Assembly (NCBI GenBank): GCA_020849155.1
Contig: JADLGU010000036.1
Location: forward strand, 1-5,017
Direction of reading: 5' to 3'
Length of the DNA: 5,017 nucleotides
From: Rhodocyclaceae bacterium
Lineage (GTDB): Bacteria > Pseudomonadota > Gammaproteobacteria > Burkholderiales > Rhodocyclaceae
The notes below the pieces were generated by a model. It had not been told where the DNA came from. It was given only the letters and a program-made list of their open reading frames with translations, and searched no databases. The translations under genes and the position numbers were made by a program. The number at the start of each line of letters is the position of its first letter. The first letter of the stretch is position 1. This document shows, piece after piece, positions 1 to 5,017 of the stretch.

Positions 1-1439
1 CCACCCAGGGCGGCCAGTTCGCCACGTCGTCCGGTATCGCGGAAGAAACCGTCCAGCGTCTGCTCGACCTGGGCCAGATTGGTCAGGATTTCACGCGCCA
101 CCTGGCTCATCATCAGGCGTTCCTGGGCGCGCCGCGACATTTCGTCGAGAGAAGGCGTGGTCAGGTCGGCCAGCGGCTCGCCGCGCATCAGCGCTTCCAG
201 GCGGCCAATGACGGTATCCACCTGCTGGGGGAGGTCGGTGCCGAGCTGCTCGTAGTTTTCCAAGGCGTTTTCTGCCAGCAGCAGTGCCGTGGCGATTTCC
301 ATCGCCGCCGCATCGCCCTGCTTGAGCGGATCCTTGCGCAGCCATTGGGCGATCTGGGCGACGCTGGCCAACAGGCGCGCCAGGTCGCTGTTGATCTTGT
401 CGCCGCCCTTGCCAGACAGGGCTACGGCGTTATCATGGAACTGAGGCAGGGCCACCGCCGCGCCGGCGCAAAACTTGTTCCAGGCCTCCTTGGCGGCGGA
501 CAGGGTCTCGCGCATGGCCCGCAGTACCGGCCGCAGCGGCTCGATGTCATGGGTGTCGGTCGGCACCAGGGTGTTGAGCTGATAGGCTTCCTTGACTTTG
601 CGCACCTGTTCGCCGCCGCCCTGGGCCACGGCAACGAAATACAAGGCGTCGCGCATCAGCCGCTCGGCCACTGTCTTGGAGCCTTCCAGCAGACGACGCA
701 TCTGCAGGTCGATGCGGGCGCACAGTTTCTTGACGTGGAAATCGACGCTCACCTGCCGGTTCGCCAGCGCGTCGAGCAGAGCCAGCGTGACCCACCAGAA
801 GGCCCGCGCCGCCGGCAGCGCCTGGGTCGCTTCGATGGCCGCCACCGCCTCGCGCATCTCGACCACACCGCCAAGATCCTCGGCATTGCGCAGCCAGCGT
901 AGGAAACCTCGCTCGAAGCGCGCCCGCTCGGCCTTCAATCGCGCGGCAGTGGCTCCCTCGGTCAGCGACGGCGAATCATCGGTACGCCGCGGCGGCCGCA
1001 GGGACAGATCGGGATAGAACAGGTCGCTCGAAGCGATGCGATCGGCGCCCCGCGACGCCATCATGTCCCGATACACCGGCAGCAGCTTGAGCGTCTGGTT
1101 GGGCATGCCGCTGGCCACTTCGTCCAGGTAGTGGCGAATAGCCGTCAGCGCCCGCTGGGCGAGTTCGCCGACCGTCGCAGTGGCTGCCACCTTGCCGCTT
1201 TCCACCTCGGCAAGCAGTTGCTCCAGGGTTTCCGAACACTGGGTGACGCCATCCAGTCCGACGATCGACAACGCGCCGTGGGCCTGGTGCAGATGGGTGC
1301 GGGCGAACTTGAGCTGGGCCGAATCGGCCGGATTCTCGGCAAACTTGCCGAGCGCATCGTGAGCGCGCCCCAGGGCGAGATCGATTTCGCCCTTGACCCA
1401 GGACAGCGGGCCGAGATCGAGTTCGGTGGTGGCAGCCAT
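1..1439 (-). CDS. chpA: ChpA/PilL, hybrid histidine kinase of type IV pilus chemosensory system (N-terminal part)
   Basis: I translated this open frame by hand from the ATG at 1439 to the left edge: 479 codons plus 2 bases, no stop, so the 3' part is outside the window. It begins MAATTELDLGPLSWVKGEID. The first histidine-phosphotransfer domain covers roughly residues 1-110, with the motif LHQAHGALSIVGLDGV. H51 (codon at 1289-1287) is the likely phosphate acceptor, matching the H-x-x-(K/H)-G pattern. Residues 138-150 (SDLFYPDLSLRPP) and the helical region beyond resemble the long N-terminus of ChpA/PilL. Full ChpA proteins carry several Hpt domains, a CheA-like kinase core, a CheW-like domain and a C-terminal receiver; none of those is visible here. 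The related FimL shares this N-terminal architecture but lacks a phosphorylatable histidine. H51 and the position after pilJ argue for ChpA. The start has no clear Shine-Dalgarno and follows pilJ by 25 nt, suggesting translational coupling. Confidence 0.9.
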   Translation of the reverse strand, partial: MAATTELDLGPLSWVKGEIDLALGRAHDALGKFAENPADSAQLKFARTHLHQAHGALSIVGLDGVTQCSETLEQLLAEVESGKVAATATVGELAQRALTAIRHYLDEVASGMPNQTLKLLPVYRDMMASRGADRIASSDLFYPDLSLRPPRRTDDSPSLTEGATAARLKAERARFERGFLRWLRNAEDLGGVVEMREAVAAIEATQALPAARAFWWVTLALLDALANRQVSVDFHVKKLCARIDLQMRRLLEGSKTVAERLMRDALYFVAVAQGGGEQVRKVKEAYQLNTLVPTDTHDIEPLRPVLRAMRETLSAAKEAWNKFCAGAAVALPQFHDNAVALSGKGGDKINSDLARLLASVAQIAQWLRKDPLKQGDAAAMEIATALLLAENALENYEQLGTDLPQQVDTVIGRLEALMRGEPLADLTTPSLDEMSRRAQERLMMSQVAREILTNLAQVEQTLDGFFRDTGRRGELAALG

Positions 1440-1464
1440 CAAATATCGCCCGGAAAAGCCCGCG

Positions 1465-3618
1465 TTAAACCTTGAAGCCCGACACCGAGCCCTTCAGTTC
1501 GACCGCCAGTTCGGCCAACTGTCCAATCGACACGGCGGTCTGCTTGGTGCCGACCGTGGTCTGCTCGGTGACGCGCAGTATGCCCTGCATGTTCTGCGCC
1601 ACCCGGGTGGCGGTCTCGGCTTGCTGCTGGGTGGCGGAGGAGATCGATTCGATCAGCGAGGCCAGGTTTGTCGACACCGAGGAGATCTCCTGCAGCGCCT
1701 GGCCGGCGGCGTCGGACAGCTTGGCGCCGTCCACCACCCCCCGCGTCGAGTTTTCCATGGCGGACACCGCGTCCTGAGTGTCGGTCTGAATCGTCTTGAC
1801 GATCGCCGCGATCTGCTTCGTCGCCTCGCCGGAGCGTTCGGCCAGACGCTGCACTTCCTCGGCGACCACCGTGAAGCCGCGGCCCGCTTCGCCGGCGGAT
1901 GCCGCCTGGATGGCGGCATTCAGCGCCAGCACGTTGGTCTGTTCGGTAATGTCCGAGATCAGTTCCACGATCTCGCCGATCTCCTGCGAGGATTCGCCCA
2001 GGCGCTTGATCCGCTTCGAGGTTTCCTGGATCTGTTCGCGGATTTCGTTCATGCCCTTGATGGAGTTCTCCACCGCCTCGGCGCCCTTCTGGGCGGCATC
2101 CAGCGACTGGCGCGCCACCTGGGCCGATTCCATCGCCTCGCTCGATACCTGGTTCATCGATTTCGCCATGTCGAGGACGTTGTCGCCAGCCTGCTTGATC
2201 TCGCGCGACTGGCGTTCCGTCGCCACCAGCAGCTCGTTGGACGTCCTCTGGGCGGCCTCGGATGCTGCCGCCACGCGGCCGGCGGCGTCGTTGATGCGCC
2301 GCACCAGCACACCGAGTTCCTCAATCGTATAGTTCACCGAGTCGGCGATGGCGCCGGTAATGTCCTCGGTCACCGTGGCGCGCACCGTCAGGTCGCCGTC
2401 AGCCAGGTCGCCCATCTCGTTCATCAGTCGCAGAATGGCTTCCTGGCTGGCGTTCTTGGACGTCTCGGCTTCATGCCGCTGCCGTTCCGCCTGTTCCCGC
2501 CGCATGGCCGAGTCGTCGTTGAAGACCTTGGCCATCAGGGCCAGGGTGCCGATGGCCAGGAAGGCGAATATCGAAATCACCCAGGTGTTGGTGGCCCGCC
2601 CGGCGATCTCGGCGGCATAGGCGTTGGCCAGGTCGGTGGTCGCCTTGAGCAGGGGGCCGCTGTCACGGAAGATCCGGCTGCCGGCCTGCTTGGCCTGCAC
2701 CAGGCGCTGCATGTTGCCGAGGATGCCGGCCACGGCCTCCTGGTATTCCTTGAAGGCGGTATCCAGCTCGACCAGCTTTTCCTTGGTCTCGGCATCGGTC
2801 GCCGGGTTGATGCGCATCGCCTCGGAGCCCCTGGTCAGGGCGCCCAGCACGTCGCGGAAGGTATTGGTGTCCTTGCCCAGCAGGAAGGCCACTTCGGGAT
2901 CGATGGCGTCGGCCACCAGCAGCGAGTTGGCGTTCTTGGCCAGGCGCTGGGTCAGCATCACCAGCTGGTTGGCGGCGGCGATCTCCCGCGCCGAGGCGCC
3001 GGTTTGCAGCTTCAGGGCGGCAACCTGCTCGGCCAGCTCCAGCAGCTGCGGGTTCTTGGTGTTGATGGTGGCCACCGATTTGCCGAGCTGCTGCAGGTTC
3101 TTTTCCTGCTCCAGCACCTGGGCGGTGTTCTTCTCGTTCTTGTCCCACTCGTTGGTCAGTGCCTGCAGGGCCGGCTGGGTGGTGTCCGGGCTGGGCGGCA
3201 CGCTGATTTCCTCGATCACCCCTCCCTGGGAGACGCGCTCGAGCAGTATGGCGAAGTTGCTGCGGCTCTCTTTCAGTTCGGCGAACGCCGCGGCGTTGCC
3301 CTGCAGGGCCTGCTGGGCCGACTTGGCGATGGCCTGGGACAGCATGCGCATCTGGCCGGCCGCCGAAGTATAGGCCGTACCGTAAGTGGCAGTGCGGTTG
3401 TCCATCCAGGCCGACACGGCGACGATGAACAGGAAGAACACGAACATACCGCCGAGCAGCTGGAGCTGGGTGCCGACCGGCTTGTCGCCGATGCCGGGCA
3501 GCTTGAAGCGGCCGCCGCGCACCGTCGCCTGCTGCAGATTGTCCATGATGGTGCTCTGCGAGGTGTCCTCTGCGGGACCCGTCTGGCCGGTCAGGAAGGA
3601 AGGGAGCTTGAGTGCCAT
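1465..3618 (-). CDS. pilJ: PilJ, methyl-accepting chemoreceptor for type IV pilus control
   Basis: This 717-residue inner-membrane chemoreceptor is the input of the Pil-Chp pathway and is thought to sense pilus or surface contact. Order: cytoplasmic N-terminal segment (1-51), first membrane helix (about 52-71, LQLLGGMFVFFLFIVAVSAW), periplasmic sensor (72-344) with two PilJ-type modules around 87-112 and 215-254, second membrane helix (about 345-365), HAMP domain (about 366-440, with MGDLADGDLTVRATVTEDITGA) and a coiled-coil signalling domain. The hairpin tip is at 555-596 (ITEQTNVLALNAAIQA, then GEAGRGFTVVAEEVQRLAERS). The SKRIKRLGESSQEIGEIV segment and the GSVSGFKV end are PilJ hallmarks. 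There is no C-terminal CheR/CheB-docking pentapeptide. It is somewhat longer than Pseudomonas PilJ (about 682), mainly because of the N-terminal segment, which I recall from betaproteobacterial homologues. It ends 25 nt before chpA, with no pilK between. Confidence 0.96.
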   Translation of the reverse strand: MALKLPSFLTGQTGPAEDTSQSTIMDNLQQATVRGGRFKLPGIGDKPVGTQLQLLGGMFVFFLFIVAVSAWMDNRTATYGTAYTSAAGQMRMLSQAIAKSAQQALQGNAAAFAELKESRSNFAILLERVSQGGVIEEISVPPSPDTTQPALQALTNEWDKNEKNTAQVLEQEKNLQQLGKSVATINTKNPQLLELAEQVAALKLQTGASAREIAAANQLVMLTQRLAKNANSLLVADAIDPEVAFLLGKDTNTFRDVLGALTRGSEAMRINPATDAETKEKLVELDTAFKEYQEAVAGILGNMQRLVQAKQAGSRIFRDSGPLLKATTDLANAYAAEIAGRATNTWVISIFAFLAIGTLALMAKVFNDDSAMRREQAERQRHEAETSKNASQEAILRLMNEMGDLADGDLTVRATVTEDITGAIADSVNYTIEELGVLVRRINDAAGRVAAASEAAQRTSNELLVATERQSREIKQAGDNVLDMAKSMNQVSSEAMESAQVARQSLDAAQKGAEAVENSIKGMNEIREQIQETSKRIKRLGESSQEIGEIVELISDITEQTNVLALNAAIQAASAGEAGRGFTVVAEEVQRLAERSGEATKQIAAIVKTIQTDTQDAVSAMENSTRGVVDGAKLSDAAGQALQEISSVSTNLASLIESISSATQQQAETATRVAQNMQGILRVTEQTTVGTKQTAVSIGQLAELAVELKGSVSGFKV

Positions 3619-3625
3619 GCTGATG

Positions 3626-3630
3626 TCTCC
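3626..3630 (-). promoter_or_regulatory. Ribosome binding site that fixes the pilJ start
   Basis: GGAGA lies 7 nt upstream of the ATG at 3618-3616 on the minus strand. The next in-frame ATG (codon 25, at 3546) has no comparable site, so the long form with the roughly 50-residue cytoplasmic lead-in is preferred. The site sits in the 51-nt pilI-pilJ spacer, the longest gap in the cluster. Confidence 0.6.
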
Positions 3631-3669
3631 GTTAATGCAGCGTCTGTGGTATGACGGATCTCGCCTCTG

Positions 3670-4188
3670 TCACGACAGGCCGATGTCGAGGAAATCGGGC
3701 TGGCCGAGCAGGTTCCTTAAATTCAACCGTTTCCAGGTGTTGCCCTGGGCATCGCCGTACTGTTCGCCCACCCAGGGCCGCGCGTCCGTCCCGCCCGCCT
3801 GCGACGTCATCTGTTCCGGGTTGCGCAACCCCAGGGTGCGGTTGACCAGCAGCGCGCTGTTGATGCCGAAGCGCCCGCCGACGATCAGCAGGCGGCTGTC
3901 GGCGTTCTGCGGGGTGGCCTCGCCACCCTGGAAGGCCGAGAAGTCCACCACGCTGTAGAGGGTGCCGCGGATATTGGCCACGCCGCAGAACCATGGCTTG
4001 GTCAGCGGCACGCTGGTCAGCGGCAGCATCGGCACGATCTCGCTGGAATCGGAGAGATCGAGCAGCCAGTAGTCGCGGCCCGCCTGCACCCCCAGCATGG
4101 CGCGCGAACCCTCGCCGGCCCGGGCGCTGGTCAGGCGCTGGACCAGGCTTTCCTGGAACTCGCGCAGGCTGAGCTTCTTCTTGGCCAT
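3670..4188 (-). CDS. pilI: PilI, CheW-like adaptor of type IV pilus chemosensory system
   Basis: This 172-residue cytoplasmic protein is a single CheW-like domain, close to Pseudomonas PilI (about 178). CheW proteins couple a chemoreceptor to the histidine kinase; here the partners would be PilJ and ChpA, encoded next to it. Evidence is the core GVANIRGTLYSVVDFSAF at residues 69-86, which matches the N-x-R-G plus hydrophobic-D pattern of CheW domains (N72, R74, G75, D82). It is followed by the LLIVGGRFGINSALLVNRTLGL strand-rich segment and a C-terminal LGQPDFLDIGLS resembling the end of other PilI proteins. The start at 4188 was chosen because MAKKKLSLREFQESL begins a normal PilI N-terminus. 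The same frame stays open 45 codons further upstream (ATG at 4323), but that part overlaps pilH and is not PilI-like. No clear Shine-Dalgarno is visible, so translation may be coupled to pilH, which ends 14 nt before. No truncation seen. Confidence 0.93.
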   Translation of the reverse strand: MAKKKLSLREFQESLVQRLTSARAGEGSRAMLGVQAGRDYWLLDLSDSSEIVPMLPLTSVPLTKPWFCGVANIRGTLYSVVDFSAFQGGEATPQNADSRLLIVGGRFGINSALLVNRTLGLRNPEQMTSQAGGTDARPWVGEQYGDAQGNTWKRLNLRNLLGQPDFLDIGLS

Positions 4189-4202
4189 CGGCGGCGGATA
4201 TC

Positions 4203-4568
4203 TCAGCCCAGGGCGGCGATCTTGTCCAGCAGCACTTTCGGCTCGATCGGCTTGACCAGGTAATCGTTGGCGCCCTGGCGCATGCCCCAGATCTTGTCCG
4301 TTTCCTGGCCCTTGCTGGTGCACATGACGACCGGAATGTGCTTGGTGGCCTCCTCGCGGGTGATGGTGCGGGTGGCCTGGTAGCCGTTCATGCCGGGCAT
4401 GACCACGTCCATGAGGATCAGGTCGGGCATCTCGGACTTGGACTTGGTGATGGCTTCCTCGCCGCTCTCGGCGGTGACGATGGCGTAGCCATTCTTGGCG
4501 AGCAGTTCGCTGAGCGCATGGCGCTCGGTGGGCGAATCGTCGACGATGAGTATCTTCTTGATGGGCAT
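4203..4568 (-). CDS. pilH: PilH, CheY-like response regulator of type IV pilus chemosensory system
   Basis: This is a second single-domain receiver of 121 residues, the normal PilH length. The acidic pair is D10/D11 (ILIVDDSPTE), the phosphoacceptor is D54 (LILMDVVMPGMNGYQATR), the switch threonine is T84 (VVMCTSKGQETDKIWG) and the conserved lysine is K106 (YLVKPI). DDSPTE, GYQATR and the QETDK-WG-RQGA-DYL segment are signatures of PilH. In Pseudomonas PilH opposes or buffers PilG and is linked to pilus retraction; whether it acts as a phosphate sink or a direct regulator is debated. The ATG at 4568 is preceded by GAGG (4579-4576) at a 7-nt spacing, which supports this start. The TGA at 4205-4203 lies 14 nt before pilI, so the two are almost certainly co-transcribed. 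All residues needed for phosphorylation are present. Confidence 0.95.
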   Translation of the reverse strand: MPIKKILIVDDSPTERHALSELLAKNGYAIVTAESGEEAITKSKSEMPDLILMDVVMPGMNGYQATRTITREEATKHIPVVMCTSKGQETDKIWGMRQGANDYLVKPIEPKVLLDKIAALG

Positions 4569-4597
4569 GGTCTTACCTCGCTACTTGCAAACACAAA

Positions 4598-5002
4598 CTA
4601 GGAAACACGCTGCGGCACATGCGCAGCGACGGCCTTGAGCAGGCTGTCTTTGGTGAACGGCTTGGTCAGGTACTCGTCGGAGCCGACCATGCGGCCGCGC
4701 GCCCGGTCGAAGAGGCCGTCCTTGGAGGACAGCATGATCACCGGGGTCACGCCGAAGCGCGGGTTCTTCTTGATGAGGGCGCAGGTCTGATAGCCATCGA
4801 GGCGCGGCATCATGATGTCGCAGAAAATGATGTCGGGGTGATGGTCGGCGATTTTCGCCAGCGCGTCGAAGCCATCCTCCGCCAAGACCACCTGGCAGCC
4901 GGCCTGGACCAGGAATATTTCGGCGCTGCGGCGGATGGTGTTGCTGTCGTCGATCACCATCACCTTGACGCCGCTCAGATTGACTGCTTCCGCCACCTGC
5001 AT
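4598..5002 (-). CDS. pilG: PilG, CheY-like response regulator of type IV pilus chemosensory system
   Basis: This is a stand-alone cytoplasmic receiver domain of 134 residues, close to the length of Pseudomonas PilG (about 135). The fold spans residues 12-130 with no output domain. The acidic pair D18/D19 sits in VMVIDDS. The phosphoacceptor is D62, in FCDIMMPRLDGYQTCALIK. The switch serine is S92 in VIMLSSKDG, and the conserved lysine is K114 in YLTKPF. The segments MMPRLDGYQTCALIK and MLSSKDGLFD are typical of PilG and separate it from PilH. In the known system ChpA phosphorylates PilG, which promotes pilus extension and cAMP production. It is the first gene of the visible operon, and pilH follows 29 nt after its TAG stop. 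The ATG at 5002 is only 2 nt from AGGAGG. A GTG at codon 3 (4996) has better spacing, so the true protein may be 132 residues. Function is confident; the exact start is not. Confidence 0.95.
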   Translation of the reverse strand: MQVAEAVNLSGVKVMVIDDSNTIRRSAEIFLVQAGCQVVLAEDGFDALAKIADHHPDIIFCDIMMPRLDGYQTCALIKKNPRFGVTPVIMLSSKDGLFDRARGRMVGSDEYLTKPFTKDSLLKAVAAHVPQRVS

Positions 5003-5004
5003 TG

Positions 5005-5010
5005 CCTCCT
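5005..5010 (-). promoter_or_regulatory. Strong ribosome binding site of pilG (AGGAGG)
   Basis: A perfect AGGAGG reads on the minus strand just upstream of pilG. It lies 2 nt from the ATG at 5002-5000 but 8 nt from the in-frame GTG at 4996-4994. The second spacing is the usual one for a Shine-Dalgarno site, so the site favours the GTG as the real start. The strength of the site suits the first gene of an operon or a highly translated regulator. Its promoter must lie beyond the right edge. Confidence 0.7.
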
Positions 5011-5017
5011 CTCGCCG

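Noticed and set aside
345..1017. Plus-strand open frames of 185 and 141 codons opposite chpA.
   Set aside because: They overlap each other and the ChpA frame, and show no domain or ribosome binding site. The minus-strand ChpA reading is continuous and matches family motifs.
1..1439. FimL as an alternative identity for the leftmost gene.
   Set aside because: FimL lacks the phosphoacceptor histidine, whereas H51 is present here in a good Hpt context, and the gene directly follows pilJ as chpA does.
1393..3654. A 753-codon open frame on the plus strand, longer than pilJ itself and opposite it.
   Set aside because: Its product is a run of Gly, His, Leu, Arg and Gln with no recognisable domain, as expected antisense to a GC-rich gene with strong third-position bias. 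The minus strand encodes an unmistakable PilJ over the same bases.
3628..3658. Inverted repeat TCCGT/ACGGA in the pilI-pilJ spacer that could hide the pilJ ribosome binding site.
   Set aside because: The stem is only 5 bp with a 21-nt loop, which is expected by chance and too weak to call a terminator or a regulatory hairpin.
3619..3669. Possible internal promoter in the 51-nt pilI-pilJ spacer.
   Set aside because: I found no convincing -35/-10 pair and no sigma-54 GG/GC pattern at the right spacing.

Overview
The window holds part of a Pil-Chp (type IV pilus chemosensory) gene cluster, all on the minus strand. In transcription order it reads pilG, pilH, pilI, pilJ and the first 479 codons of chpA (also called pilL), which runs off the left edge. 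All five genes were recognised from their translated products. The GC-rich sequence, the close similarity of the PilG and PilH receivers to proteobacterial homologues, and a PilJ with a cytoplasmic lead-in before its first membrane helix suggest a betaproteobacterium, perhaps of the Rhodocyclales (Azoarcus/Thauera/Dechloromonas type). That lineage call rests on remembered protein sequences, not on a search.

Layout from right to left: 5003-5017 is leader with a strong AGGAGG. pilG is 5002-4598, followed by a 29-nt spacer. pilH is 4568-4203, followed by a 14-nt spacer. pilI is 4188-3670, followed by a 51-nt spacer. pilJ is 3618-1465, followed by a 25-nt spacer. chpA starts at 1439 and is open at base 1. 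No stretch over about 50 bases lacks a gene. I saw no convincing terminator or internal promoter, so the genes look like one operon.

How they work together (known from the family): PilJ is the membrane chemoreceptor, linked by the CheW-like adaptor PilI to the multi-Hpt histidine kinase ChpA. ChpA phosphorylates the two single-domain response regulators PilG and PilH. In Pseudomonas this output controls pilus extension and retraction and cAMP signalling during surface sensing and twitching. Every active-site residue I could place in PilG, PilH and the first ChpA Hpt domain is present, so the set looks functional.

This is a recognisable, known system rather than a new one. Points worth a second look are the lack of a pilK methyltransferase gene between pilJ and chpA, a duplicated sensor module and a non-canonical hairpin tip in PilJ, and an ambiguous pilG start codon.
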